Shown here: positions 22,422-31,219 of the stretch, one piece after another | How the letters are laid out: each line of letters begins with the position of its first letter | Numbering within the stretch: the stretch's first letter is position 1 | Source: a virus | Length of the DNA stretch: 64,000 nt | IMG/VR virus record: IMGVR_UViG_3300035698_026680 | Span: 38,500 to 102,499 of that record | Direction: 5' to 3' (one strand) | Translations under genes and position numbers: made by a program | The notes under the pieces: generated by a model | Told to the model about the DNA's origin: nothing | The model's database searches: none | Seen by the model: the letters and a program-made list of their open reading frames with translations, nothing else

Positions 22422-22908
22422 AAATTTACTTTCTAGATTTCGAAAGGATAAAATGAGAGATAAAAGATATTTCTTAAATGCGGAAATAAAGTTTGATTCC
22501 GCTCATCGTTTGTCTAATTATAAGGGAAAATGTAGCAATCTTCATGGTCATACTTACCGGGTCATAATCACTGTTAGTTCAAACAAATTGAATAATTGGG
22601 GAGCCGTAATGGATTTTGGTAAATTAAAGCATCTTCTAAAAGAGAAGGTTGATGAAAAATACGACCATAAAACGATTCTCTATATCGGAGATAAAGAAAA
22701 CCAAGTTATTGGCAATGTCTTAACAGAAGATGCTATTGCTTGGATGAACAGCAATCCAACTGCCGAAAATATGGCAAGAGAGATTTTTCAAGACTTAGTT
22801 CCAAGCATAAAGGCAGAAAGAAAAAATATTAAATTAGAAGTAGTGGCAGTTTACGAAACAGAGACAAATGTTGCCCGCTATTCAGAAGACTATGAAAAAA
22901 ACAAATAA
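22408..22908 (+). CDS. queD: 6-carboxytetrahydropterin synthase QueD
   Basis: 166 aa. Converts dihydroneopterin triphosphate to 6-carboxy-tetrahydropterin in the preQ0 pathway. Zinc ligands: His33 in FDSAHRL and His46, His48 in CSNLHGH; catalytic Cys42. A later YDHK carries the Asp-His pair. The start with GGAAGG 5 nt upstream is used; an internal ATG at 22453 would remove 15 residues that are not part of the family core. Confidence 0.9.
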   Translation: MVFVKNLLSRFRKDKMRDKRYFLNAEIKFDSAHRLSNYKGKCSNLHGHTYRVIITVSSNKLNNWGAVMDFGKLKHLLKEKVDEKYDHKTILYIGDKENQVIGNVLTEDAIAWMNSNPTAENMAREIFQDLVPSIKAERKNIKLEVVAVYETETNVARYSEDYEKNK

Positions 22909-23599
22909 AAAACTTCTAGTAAGTAAAGATGGTGTTTTCTTCTCTTTACAAGGAGAAGGCCCGACAATGGGAAAGCCCGCTATTTTTTTGAGACTTCAAT
23001 TATGCAATCTTCATTGTGCATGGTGCGATACTAAACACACCTGGAATTCGCAAGATGGCGAGTCTTGGAGTATCACTAAAACAGTAATAAAGCTAGGCAG
23101 ATACATGGATAGCGAGCGCTATCGTTATCAGCGTATTGTTATTACAGGCGGCGAGCCACTTCTTCAATCAGATGCGATAGATGAGCTTTTAGGCCAATTT
23201 TGCTATCCACATAGAGTAGAGATTGAAACAAACGGAACAATTAGTCCAAGTCAGGCGATGATTAGTGATGGAGTTAGATTTAATGTTTCTCCAAAATTAG
23301 AAAATTCTGGCAACCTAAAGGAATCAAGATACGCACCTGCAATTCTTCAAGTATTTAATGAAGTGAAAAAGACGAGTTTTAAATTTGTTGTTACTGGACC
23401 AAAAGACATTGCTGAAATTGAAAGAATAGTTAGAGAATGCGATTTGGATTCTGAAAAGATTATTTTAATGCCCGAAGGCAGAAGCCAAGAAGCCATTTCT
23501 AAGCATGGAAAAGCAGTCGCTGAAATATGCAAAGAAAAAGGCTGGCAGTTAATTCCGAGATTACAAGTTATGCTTTGGGGAGACGAAAGGAAAAAATGA
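22892..23599 (+). CDS. queE: 7-carboxy-7-deazaguanine synthase QueE (radical SAM)
   Basis: 235 aa. Rearranges carboxytetrahydropterin to 7-carboxy-7-deazaguanine. The Fe-S ligands are Cys38, Cys42 and Cys45 (CNLHCAWC), with SLQGEGPTMGKP at 18-29 and an ITGGEP SAM-binding motif near 88. It overlaps queD by 17 nt and the next gene by 4 nt. Confidence 0.92.
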   Translation: MKKTNKKLLVSKDGVFFSLQGEGPTMGKPAIFLRLQLCNLHCAWCDTKHTWNSQDGESWSITKTVIKLGRYMDSERYRYQRIVITGGEPLLQSDAIDELLGQFCYPHRVEIETNGTISPSQAMISDGVRFNVSPKLENSGNLKESRYAPAILQVFNEVKKTSFKFVVTGPKDIAEIERIVRECDLDSEKIILMPEGRSQEAISKHGKAVAEICKEKGWQLIPRLQVMLWGDERKK

Positions 23600-24426
23600 A
23601 AAGAGCAATAGCAGTAATTGGATATACAGGTATGGTTGGCAACCCTACTTATAGATGGTTGCATAAGCAAGGACACGAAGTAATGGGAATGGCTCTTGAA
23701 AGCAAAACGCATAGTTGGGACGAGATTAATGCTCGTGCTGAATACATTATTGTCGCAGTCCCGACTCCTTTTGATTGGAAAACAAAAAAATATAAATTAG
23801 ATATTCTTGAAGAAGTTTTGGAAAAGATAGGCAAAAACAAGAAGGTAATTATTAAGTCAACTATTGTACCAGGAACAACCGACAGACTTCAGGCGAAATA
23901 CCCAGAAATGTTCCTTTTCTTTAACCCAGAGTTTTTAAGTGTAAAAACTGCATGGGAAGACTTTGTTAATCCCGATAGACAGATAATTGGACACACACAA
24001 AAGAGTTATAAATACGCCCAAGATGCTTTAAGTCTACTACCCCAAAGTCCATTTGATGTAATTATGAGAGCTAGTGAAGCTGAAATTTGTAAGTATGTCA
24101 ATAATTTCCACGGAGCATTAATGGTAATGTTTACTAATTTATTCTACGATATTTCTCAAAAAATTGGAGCACAATATGAAATGGTTAAAAAAGGAAGCCT
24201 TGCTTCTAAATGGGTAGGATCACCAATGGGAAGAATGTATTGGGACGTGTTTCACAAAGGCAAAAGGGGCTATGGGGGTGGATGTTTCCCTAAAGATATT
24301 AACAGTCTAATTCAGTGGTGTAAAGAAAACAAAATTGATGCTGAAATTCTTGAAGCCACTAAAAAAGCCAATATGCGTATATTAAAAACTCAGGGCTTGA
24401 CTGAAGAAGCCGCGGAGAAAAAATGA
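23596..24426 (+). CDS. UDP-sugar dehydrogenase-like protein, short form
   Basis: 276 aa; start set by the ATGA overlap with queE. N-terminal Rossmann fold (GYTGMVG at 9-15, VAVPTPF), IIKSTIVPGTT, a FNPEFL segment and the catalytic Cys230 in GGGCFPKD mark the UDP-glucose/UDP-ManNAc 6-dehydrogenase family. Typical members have about 400 residues: the C-terminal UDP-binding domain is missing here. It could act as an oxidoreductase on a nucleotide sugar for the glycan genes, or have been reshaped for another substrate within the que operon. Confidence 0.75.
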   Translation: MKRAIAVIGYTGMVGNPTYRWLHKQGHEVMGMALESKTHSWDEINARAEYIIVAVPTPFDWKTKKYKLDILEEVLEKIGKNKKVIIKSTIVPGTTDRLQAKYPEMFLFFNPEFLSVKTAWEDFVNPDRQIIGHTQKSYKYAQDALSLLPQSPFDVIMRASEAEICKYVNNFHGALMVMFTNLFYDISQKIGAQYEMVKKGSLASKWVGSPMGRMYWDVFHKGKRGYGGGCFPKDINSLIQWCKENKIDAEILEATKKANMRILKTQGLTEEAAEKK

Positions 24427-24575
24427 AAGAACTATTTTTATCAACTTTAACAGGAAGTGTTTGCGGATTTATTTTTAGCAAACTAGGACTTCCTATTCCT
24501 GCCCCTGGCGTATTAGCAGGGATCATGGGAATTATAGGAATCTTTCTAGGTTATAAACTTGCAGGATTAATATGA
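24423..24575 (+). CDS. XapX-domain small membrane protein, 50 aa
   Basis: Two hydrophobic spans flank LGLPIPAPGVLAG, the signature of the XapX domain. It overlaps its neighbours on both sides by 4 nt (ATGA). The domain has no established function; why it sits between que genes is unclear. Confidence 0.7.
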   Translation: MKELFLSTLTGSVCGFIFSKLGLPIPAPGVLAGIMGIIGIFLGYKLAGLI

Positions 24576-25240
24576 AAACCAAAAAAACAATTTTAGTTAT
24601 GTCGGGCGGAATTGATTCTTCAACTCTTGCCTATTACCTAAAAGACAAGGGACATGAAGTTAAAGCCCTAACTTTTAACTATGGCCAAAAACATGATAAT
24701 GAAATAGATGCTGCGGCTAAAATTTGCGTAGAAGCAGAAATTCCCTGGAAACTCGTTGATATTTCTGCGGTGAAATATCTTCTTGATTCAGCTTTAACCA
24801 ACGATAAAAGAAAAATTCCCGAAGGCCATTATGCTGATAAAAACATGGAATCAACGGTTGTTCCAAACAGAAATATGATTATGCTATCAATCGCTGCGGG
24901 CTATGCCAAGTCGATTGGGTTTGATTATATTGCTTTTGCTGCTCATGGTGGTGACCATTTTATCTATCCTGATTGTCGCCCTGGATTTGTTGATATACTT
25001 ACTGCCGCCATTAGGTCTGCTTTTGGACACTCAGACGATGCCCCTAAATTAATCGCTCCCTTTGTCGATTTCGACAAAACAGATATTGTTAGAATGGGCC
25101 ACATGTTAAAAGTCCCTTTTAAAATTACTTGGTCTTGTTATAAAGGAAGGGTAAAGCACTGCGGCAAATGTGGGACTTGCGTTGAGCGCAAAGAAGCGTT
25201 CAAGCTCGCTAAAGTGTCTGATCCAACAAAATATGAATAA
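24572..25240 (+). CDS. queC: 7-cyano-7-deazaguanine synthase QueC
   Basis: 222 aa. ATP-dependent conversion of 7-carboxy-7-deazaguanine to preQ0 with ammonia. PP-loop SGGIDSS at 11-17, VVPNRNM, AAHGGDH and the zinc ligands Cys189, Cys197, Cys200, Cys203 are all present. It is a stand-alone QueC with no fused glutamine amidotransferase. Confidence 0.94.
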   Translation: MKTKKTILVMSGGIDSSTLAYYLKDKGHEVKALTFNYGQKHDNEIDAAAKICVEAEIPWKLVDISAVKYLLDSALTNDKRKIPEGHYADKNMESTVVPNRNMIMLSIAAGYAKSIGFDYIAFAAHGGDHFIYPDCRPGFVDILTAAIRSAFGHSDDAPKLIAPFVDFDKTDIVRMGHMLKVPFKITWSCYKGRVKHCGKCGTCVERKEAFKLAKVSDPTKYE

Positions 25241-25270
25241 ATATTACTATCCATGGGAGATTAACGAAAA

Positions 25271-25882
25271 ATGAGCTTACAAAGCGGATCAACCAAACCA
25301 TCTAAAAACAAAATTAATAGCGTAAAGCTTTTTAAAGCGGCAGAGATGCTTCTAGATGCAATAGAAGGGCCAAACAGGAGAGAAGGAACGGAAAGAACAC
25401 CAGAAAGAATAGCCCGTGATTGGCCAGAGATTTTTGAAGGCTATAATTACAAAGCAAAAGATGTTCTTAATAGGACATTTCAGGCAGAGCGCTATGATGA
25501 AATGATTATCGTGAGTACTGATTTTACTAGCACTTGCGAACACCATATATTGCCATTTAAAGGTAAAGCCTGGATAGGCTATATTCCCAAAAAGAAGATC
25601 GTAGGGCTAGACAAGTTGATTAAACTTGTTTGGATGTTCTCTAAAAGACTTCAAAATCAAGAAAGAATTACTCGCCAAGTAGCAGAATCGGTTGATAAGG
25701 TTCTAAAACCCAAAGGAGTTATGGTCGTACTAAAAGCTACGCATGACTGTGTTTCACTAAGGGGAACAAAGTCAATAAATAGCATTACGACAACTTCTGC
25801 TTGCTTCGGAGCGTTTAGAAAGAAAATCGCGGCAAGAAATGAATTTTTAAGCCTTATTAAAACAGACTTCGACAAAAAATGA
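25271..25882 (+). CDS. folE: GTP cyclohydrolase I FolE
   Basis: 203 aa. Makes 7,8-dihydroneopterin triphosphate from GTP, feeding QueD. Zinc ligands Cys89 (CEHH), His92 and Cys160 (THDC), plus GYIPKKKIVGLDK and QERITRQVAE. The gene follows a 30-nt spacer and overlaps the transglycosylase gene by 4 nt. Confidence 0.92.
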   Translation: MSLQSGSTKPSKNKINSVKLFKAAEMLLDAIEGPNRREGTERTPERIARDWPEIFEGYNYKAKDVLNRTFQAERYDEMIIVSTDFTSTCEHHILPFKGKAWIGYIPKKKIVGLDKLIKLVWMFSKRLQNQERITRQVAESVDKVLKPKGVMVVLKATHDCVSLRGTKSINSITTTSACFGAFRKKIAARNEFLSLIKTDFDKK

Positions 25883-26694
25883 GATTATATTTCGCAGGAT
25901 ACAGTCCTTACTGGAGAGAAGCCAAGAAAGCGAAGATTGAAAACCTGCTTGAGTCTTATTTGAAGTTTAGAAGGGGATCTGGAAAGAGTGGGTTTATCCA
26001 ATGGCATAAAAGAAAGGGTTTGCTAGGAAAGAAGATTTTTATAGACTCTGGAGCCTTCTCAGCGTGGACTAGGGGCGTTTCAATCGACATTGATAAGTAT
26101 GCGGCCTTTATTAAAAAGCATCTTTCTCACATAGAAGTTTACGCCAATCTTGATGTTATTGGAGATGCAAAGGCAACCGCTAAAAACCAGGCTTACTTAG
26201 AAAGCAAAGGACTCAAACCCTTAGCCACTTTTCACATTGGCTCTCTCTATTCCGAGTTAGAGAAAATGGTTAAGCAATACGAATATCTTGCCCTGGGCGG
26301 CCTAGTTGGTGTTACTCAAAAAAGAAGAATAAAGCATTTGGATAAATGTTTTAGGATTATCCGCTTGAATGCCAAGGTTCATGGTTTTGGCATTGGTGAC
26401 TTAAAATTATTGCTGCGCTACCCTTTTTATTCAGTTGATAATACAAACTGGATACTTGGCGGAAGAATAGGGGCAGTCTATAAATTCGATAAAAAAAATC
26501 TTAAACTACAAAGCACATTCTATAAAGATAAGCGGATTCTTGATAGAATAAGAAAAGTAGATGTCTACAAGTTTTTTGAACACAAAAGCGTAGCACATAA
26601 AAATCGCTGTTTTGAAAATGCAGTAATATTTAAAGAATTAGAGTCTTTTGTAACCCGTGTTTGGGAAGCAAGGGGCGTGAAATGGAGTAATTAA
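25879..26694 (+). CDS. dpdA: DpdA-like DNA guanine transglycosylase
   Basis: 271 aa, TGT fold. DSGAF at 56-60 corresponds to the DSGGF active-site Asp of tRNA-guanine transglycosylases; LGGLVG at 139-144 and HGFGIG at 168-173 line the base pocket; SVDNTNW at 185-191 fits the SxDSxSW box typical of DpdA, with the nucleophilic Asp187. DpdA swaps guanine in DNA for a 7-deazaguanine base. Its position at the end of the folE-que operon, with no tRNA-type zinc site apparent, supports a DNA rather than tRNA substrate. Confidence 0.8.
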   Translation: MRLYFAGYSPYWREAKKAKIENLLESYLKFRRGSGKSGFIQWHKRKGLLGKKIFIDSGAFSAWTRGVSIDIDKYAAFIKKHLSHIEVYANLDVIGDAKATAKNQAYLESKGLKPLATFHIGSLYSELEKMVKQYEYLALGGLVGVTQKRRIKHLDKCFRIIRLNAKVHGFGIGDLKLLLRYPFYSVDNTNWILGGRIGAVYKFDKKNLKLQSTFYKDKRILDRIRKVDVYKFFEHKSVAHKNRCFENAVIFKELESFVTRVWEARGVKWSN

Positions 26695-26695
26695 T

Positions 26696-27355
26696 ATGCC
26701 TAAAAAATATCAGCACCAGATAAAGCTTATTAAAGTAAGCGAGATTCGACTCAATAAATATAATCCAAATGTCATGGATGTTGAGTTGAAAGACCAGTTA
26801 AAAAGAAGAATCGCACAAGAAGGAATGCTTCAACCCATTCTTTTAAGAAAAATTAAGCCTGAGAAGGAAGTTAAATACGAAGTGGTTGATGGCGAACACC
26901 GCTTTCTTGCTACTAAAGAAAATGAATATGAAGAAATTTTAGCACTTGTTCTTGATAAAAGTCTTCCTGAAGCAATGATCTCGACAATTAACATGAATAA
27001 GATTAAAGGCGAGTTCGACACCTTAAAGCTCGCTGGGGTAATTCACGAGCTTCATAAAACCTATTCAATGGAAGAATTGGAAGAAAAACTCGGATATAGT
27101 CCTGAGCAAATGGAAGGAATGGAAAAGCTGTTAACTTATGATTTTGATTCACTTAGCAATGAAGGAATTGATGGCCTAGATAAAACTGCTCCTGAAGAAT
27201 ACGAATTCAAAATAATGTTGACTGCAAAACAAAACGATATTATCAATAAAGCAATCGAAGCGACAGGCAAAGAAGGAATCCCCGATGCTTTGGTTAAAAT
27301 TTCTTTAGAATATCTAGCTAAACATGGCACAAAATCAAATAAAGGACGAACTTAA
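26696..27355 (+). CDS. ParB/sulfiredoxin-like domain protein
   Basis: 219 aa. Residues 10-110 match the ParB N-terminal domain: LIKVSEIRLNKYNPN, GMLQPILLRK, and YEVVDGEHRFLATKE with the phosphate-binding GEHR. A helical middle and a C-terminal alpha/beta part follow. Phages often place such proteins just before the terminase genes; a nucleotide-dependent DNA clamp or nuclease role is possible. Overlaps the TerS candidate by 32 nt. Confidence 0.8.
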   Translation: MPKKYQHQIKLIKVSEIRLNKYNPNVMDVELKDQLKRRIAQEGMLQPILLRKIKPEKEVKYEVVDGEHRFLATKENEYEEILALVLDKSLPEAMISTINMNKIKGEFDTLKLAGVIHELHKTYSMEELEEKLGYSPEQMEGMEKLLTYDFDSLSNEGIDGLDKTAPEEYEFKIMLTAKQNDIINKAIEATGKEGIPDALVKISLEYLAKHGTKSNKGRT

Positions 27356-27977
27356 AGGTCTAGACAAAGTTACAGCTATTGCCCAAAACGCAGAAGCTGA
27401 TAATGTAAATAGGATTGCTCTGCGTAGGGCTAAAGTAAGAGAATTGATGCGCATGGGCTGTGAATCCCATCAAATTCTGCTTATTCTTCAAAAAGGCATC
27501 AAGGTAAGTGACGGAAAAACTGTTAAAATTCGCGTTACGGAATCTATTATTAAAAACGACATCGAGTATGTTCGACAAGAAAATACTGCCGTAGATACTG
27601 ACTTTCGCGAAAAAAGAGCAGGCATTCTTGATAAACTTAGTTATCTATATAATAGAGCCATTACCGAATATGCCAATGCAAAAGGACAAACTAGAAATAG
27701 CTTTTTAAACACAGCCTTGGCGGTTCTTACTAAAATATCAGACATAGAAGGAATAAAAATAGGAGAAGGGGGCAGTGCCGAATTAAGTCAAGAAGCAGAA
27801 ATATCAAAATTCGCTGAAGATGTTAATAAATTAGAAAAAGATGAGCAAACTACTATTCTCGCCGCGATTCACAAAGTTCGTGAACAACGCAAGCTTAAAA
27901 CAACTGGAGACGCTAGAGTTCCTAGCAAAAAACCCGGAGTACCAGCACAAACCGGTGACAATGAAGGAGTATCTTGA
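27324..27977 (+). CDS. Terminase small subunit candidate
   Basis: 217 aa, directly upstream of and overlapping TerL. Residues 30-75 contain a predicted helix-turn-helix (RELMRMGCESHQILLILQK), followed by a long helical stretch (95-150) suited to oligomerisation and a disordered C-terminus. The call is by position and layout; it would recognise the packaging site. Confidence 0.6.
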   Translation: MAQNQIKDELKGLDKVTAIAQNAEADNVNRIALRRAKVRELMRMGCESHQILLILQKGIKVSDGKTVKIRVTESIIKNDIEYVRQENTAVDTDFREKRAGILDKLSYLYNRAITEYANAKGQTRNSFLNTALAVLTKISDIEGIKIGEGGSAELSQEAEISKFAEDVNKLEKDEQTTILAAIHKVREQRKLKTTGDARVPSKKPGVPAQTGDNEGVS

Positions 27978-29520
27978 AAATCCGACCTTTGTTAATCCAC
28001 AAGATACGGCAAGACCCTTCAATAAAAAACTTTTAATAGAAATCTTTGACACAGGAACAACAGCGGAAGATTTTATTAATCTAGGAAAATACGAAGAAAT
28101 ACTCTATATTGCTGGAATTGGATCAGGAAAATCCTATGTTTCTTCAATGGCGATAACCTACATTATCTATCGCCTACTTTGTTTAAGAAATCCCCAAAAG
28201 TACTTTCGCTTTGCTAAGGGAACCAGAATCGCCTTTGTCAATATTTCCAAATCATTCTCTCAGGCCAAAGACATTGTTTTTGGAGAAATCAAAAATAGAA
28301 TTGACCATAGTATTTGGTTCCAAACCTACTACCCTTCTGACCCGCGAATTAAATCAAAAATAAGGTTGCCTAAAAATATCTTCATTTTACCGTTGGGTTC
28401 AAATGAAGAATCTCCATTGGGATACAATATTTTTGGTGCTGTTATTGACGAAGCTTCATTTCATACCATGACAAAAGATAAGGACTATGCCGAAGAATCC
28501 TACAATCAAATTAAAAAGCGTATTCGCTCGCGATTCTTTAGCAAAGGGAAAATGTTTATTATTACTTCTCCTAGATATATTTATGACTTTGCTGAAACAA
28601 AATGGAAAGAAGAAAAGAATAATCCCAAGGTGCTTAGACGAAGAACTCCCCTTTGGGACGCAATGCCTGCCGATATGTTTTGCGGAGATAGATTTGACCT
28701 GGGTGATTATCTTCCAAGATACAGGGGCAAAAAGTTAATGATTCCCGTTGAGTATGAAGGTGAATTTAAACAAAATCCAGAAAGAGCAATGCGAGATTAC
28801 GGAGCCGAACCTTCAATGGCTATTCAGGGCTTCTTTAACGATCCCAATATAATCGAAAGACATGTCAATGATGGGAGAAAACACCCAAAGAGTCCTAGAA
28901 CAGGAAAGTTTTATCCCTGGTTCCATAATAGAATAAGTAGTGAAACCTTTGATTCAGATAAGCGATTTATTCATATCGACTTGGGACTTAATAAAGAAGG
29001 CAAAGGAGATTATGCAGGACTTGCTATGGGTAAATTCAATGGTTGGATGGAAGCAAAGAGCGCAGAAGGCAAAAAAGAGAAACGACCCAAGGTCTTTATT
29101 GATTTGATGTTAAGGATTAAAGCAAAGCCAAAAGATGAAATTCAATTTGAAGATATCCGCAAAATCATTTACCGATTAAAAGATATAGGCTACAACATTC
29201 ACAAAATTACTTTTGATGGTTGGCAATCAGTTGACAGCATTCAAACTTTAAAATCGGCAGGATTTAATGCTGACTTTCTTTCGGTTGATAGAAAACCAGA
29301 AGCATACTACACATTGAAAGCAGCCATTTTAGATAAAAGAATGGACTATTATTATTACCAGCCGTTTGTTGAAGAATTGCAACAATTAGAAGAAGTTAGG
29401 GGAATGAAAATTGACCACCCAAGGGGCGGAAGAAAAGATGTTGCTGATGCTGTCGCAGGAGTTTGTTTCCATGCAGCCCAAGGAACCCCTGGAAGGGGAT
29501 TTAAAGTAATCGGTAAATAG
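27841..29520 (+). CDS. terL: Terminase large subunit (TerL)
   Basis: 559 aa. DNA-packaging motor: ATPase Walker A AGIGSGKS at 91-98, Walker B VIDEAS at 201-206, a coupling ITSP near 241-244, and nuclease Asp380 (HIDLG), Asp459 (TFDG) and Asp533/Asp536 (RKDVADA). The 5' 137 nt overlap the small-subunit gene in another frame; an ATG at 27961 would shorten the overlap but drop a plausible N-terminal helix. Confidence 0.93.
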   Translation: MSKLLFSPRFTKFVNNASLKQLETLEFLAKNPEYQHKPVTMKEYLENPTFVNPQDTARPFNKKLLIEIFDTGTTAEDFINLGKYEEILYIAGIGSGKSYVSSMAITYIIYRLLCLRNPQKYFRFAKGTRIAFVNISKSFSQAKDIVFGEIKNRIDHSIWFQTYYPSDPRIKSKIRLPKNIFILPLGSNEESPLGYNIFGAVIDEASFHTMTKDKDYAEESYNQIKKRIRSRFFSKGKMFIITSPRYIYDFAETKWKEEKNNPKVLRRRTPLWDAMPADMFCGDRFDLGDYLPRYRGKKLMIPVEYEGEFKQNPERAMRDYGAEPSMAIQGFFNDPNIIERHVNDGRKHPKSPRTGKFYPWFHNRISSETFDSDKRFIHIDLGLNKEGKGDYAGLAMGKFNGWMEAKSAEGKKEKRPKVFIDLMLRIKAKPKDEIQFEDIRKIIYRLKDIGYNIHKITFDGWQSVDSIQTLKSAGFNADFLSVDRKPEAYYTLKAAILDKRMDYYYYQPFVEELQQLEEVRGMKIDHPRGGRKDVADAVAGVCFHAAQGTPGRGFKVIGK

Positions 29521-29549
29521 TTGTTTTTTTTAAAAAAACAGTGTAAGAT
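29521..29549 (+). promoter_or_regulatory. Promoter candidate upstream of portal
   Basis: TTGTTT, 17 nt, TAAGAT in the 61-nt gap after terL. The T8/A7 tract could also act as a weak terminator-like hairpin. Confidence 0.5.
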
Positions 29550-29581
29550 TCTCTTTAGAAGCAAAGATCTCTAAAAAAACA

Positions 29582-31147
29582 ATGAAAATTCCAAAATTTT
29601 TACGAAAAACCGTTTTTAACAGCGATGATGTTAAGACCAAAATAAAAGATGAAGTTAAGGCGGCAATAGACAAGTCAAAGACGGATAATCAACAGGAACT
29701 AAAAACCCAGTATAATGTAGAAGTCGTTAAAACAGTTGATAGGGCCTTAAAGGCAGCCAAAAAAGATTGGGCATTAACTACAGCCAAGGCTATTGATAGA
29801 AAATTCGGCAAATCAAGAAAGTATGTTTCGAGTTCTGGCTTCGGTACAAACAAAAACTCATTCACTGCCCGTGTTTATCAATCAGGTAAAAACTACAGCA
29901 CGCTTGATACTCTCTTTAGCAATACCCCTGGATCAATTCAAAGCGCTTCAAGAATTAGAGACTCGGTTTTAGGAAGTGGTTATGTTATTAAACCACCAAT
30001 TTTGGGGAAAAAGGGGAAGAAAAGCGATTTAAAGAAACTGATTAAATTCTTTGACGCTCCTAATCCTGACGATACAATCGAAACTCTTTTGGGAGTTTGT
30101 ATTGAAAACTATCTTGCTTACGGAAATTGCTATCTTGAAAAAGTTCCCACAAAAGGAAGTAGGCGAGTAAAAACAATGGAAGTTGCCGCCCTTTATAATC
30201 TTGATCCTACAAGAATGACTATCCTGATTGATGCGGCAAAAAAGAAAAAGGGAGTTTTGGAAAAAACAGGATACAAAAGAAAAACAAGTCAAAATAAACC
30301 AGTAATTTATAAACTAGACGAAGTATTTCACACAAGACGACCACATAGAAAGGCAGGCTTGTATGGCCGAGCAGTTTTAGAAGATAACATGGCAGGTAAT
30401 CAACTTTTGCTTAGTGCTCTTACTTACAATATAAACATTCTTAAAAATGGGGGTAGACCACCACTTCAATTAATTCTTCCAGAAGATTCTACCGAAGCTG
30501 ATGCCGACGCTGTTTCAGCTTATTTCGAAAAGAACTACATGGGGTCACATAATGCAGGCAAAACACTTGTTTCGTTTAAAGGTGCGAAAGCTGATCCTTT
30601 AGGTATTAAGCCTTCAGAAATGGCCTATCTAGAGCTTTTTAAATATGGTATCAGGCTTGTTTCGGGTCAATATGGTGTTCCCCTGTTATTAATCGGTTTT
30701 CCAGAAGGCACAAATCGTGCTACGGCTTCTGAAGCTCGAAGATCCTACTATCTATCAAATATTTTCCCGATTAGAAAATTGATCTCACAAAAGATAACTA
30801 AAGAGATAATTCAAGATAGTTTTAAAATTGAAGGATGGAGATTAGACTTTAAATCGGCAGGACTAGAAGAATCAGAAGCGTCAAGACGAGACTTTATGAT
30901 GGCCTGGACCAAGGGATTATATAGCTTCAATGAAACTAGGGTTGCCATGGGTCAAATGCCAATTGATGAAAAATGGGCAAATAAGTACTTCCTGCTAAGT
31001 TCGAAAAATGATGCTATGATTCCTATTGAAGATGCGATTGGAAGAGAACCAGATGATTCTTCTCAAGATTCCGCGAATATTAAACCTGGCCGCGGAAAAG
31101 GGGAAGAAGATCCAGGACAAGATGACCAATCTCACGATGAAGGCTAA
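29582..31147 (+). CDS. Portal protein (HK97-type)
   Basis: 521 aa. Central segments characteristic of the phage portal family: a YGRAVLEDNMAGNQ helix, LILPEDSTEADADAV, GVPLLLIGFPEG and a long C-terminal helix before QDSFKIEG. Residues 20-75 are charged and helical. The dodecamer forms the DNA entry ring at the capsid vertex. An acidic tail (SQDSANIKPG...DPGQDDQS) ends the protein. Confidence 0.85.
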   Translation: MKIPKFLRKTVFNSDDVKTKIKDEVKAAIDKSKTDNQQELKTQYNVEVVKTVDRALKAAKKDWALTTAKAIDRKFGKSRKYVSSSGFGTNKNSFTARVYQSGKNYSTLDTLFSNTPGSIQSASRIRDSVLGSGYVIKPPILGKKGKKSDLKKLIKFFDAPNPDDTIETLLGVCIENYLAYGNCYLEKVPTKGSRRVKTMEVAALYNLDPTRMTILIDAAKKKKGVLEKTGYKRKTSQNKPVIYKLDEVFHTRRPHRKAGLYGRAVLEDNMAGNQLLLSALTYNINILKNGGRPPLQLILPEDSTEADADAVSAYFEKNYMGSHNAGKTLVSFKGAKADPLGIKPSEMAYLELFKYGIRLVSGQYGVPLLLIGFPEGTNRATASEARRSYYLSNIFPIRKLISQKITKEIIQDSFKIEGWRLDFKSAGLEESEASRRDFMMAWTKGLYSFNETRVAMGQMPIDEKWANKYFLLSSKNDAMIPIEDAIGREPDDSSQDSANIKPGRGKGEEDPGQDDQSHDEG

Positions 31148-31150
31148 CCG

Positions 31151-31179
31151 TTGATAAATTTCTTGTTCTGAGTTATAAT
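31151..31179 (+). promoter_or_regulatory. Sigma-70-like promoter (class 1)
   Basis: TTGATA, 17 nt, TATAAT, with CCGTTGAT and GAGTTATAAT as in the class-1 promoters at 2862 and 10951. Followed by AGTAAGGAG and the gene at 31220. Confidence 0.85.
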
Positions 31180-31219
31180 ATTATTAGTTTAAGCGTCAGG
31201 TTAAGTAAGGAGTTTTTTT

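Noticed and set aside
25233-25274. 13-codon ORF before folE
   Set aside because: It overlaps queC and folE by ATGA-like junctions but is too short to support as a gene; probably chance.
25879-26694. Archaeosine or queuine tRNA transglycosylase
   Set aside because: The SVDNTNW box, short length and missing C-terminal zinc cluster fit DpdA better than tRNA TGT; kept as the alternative in the feature.
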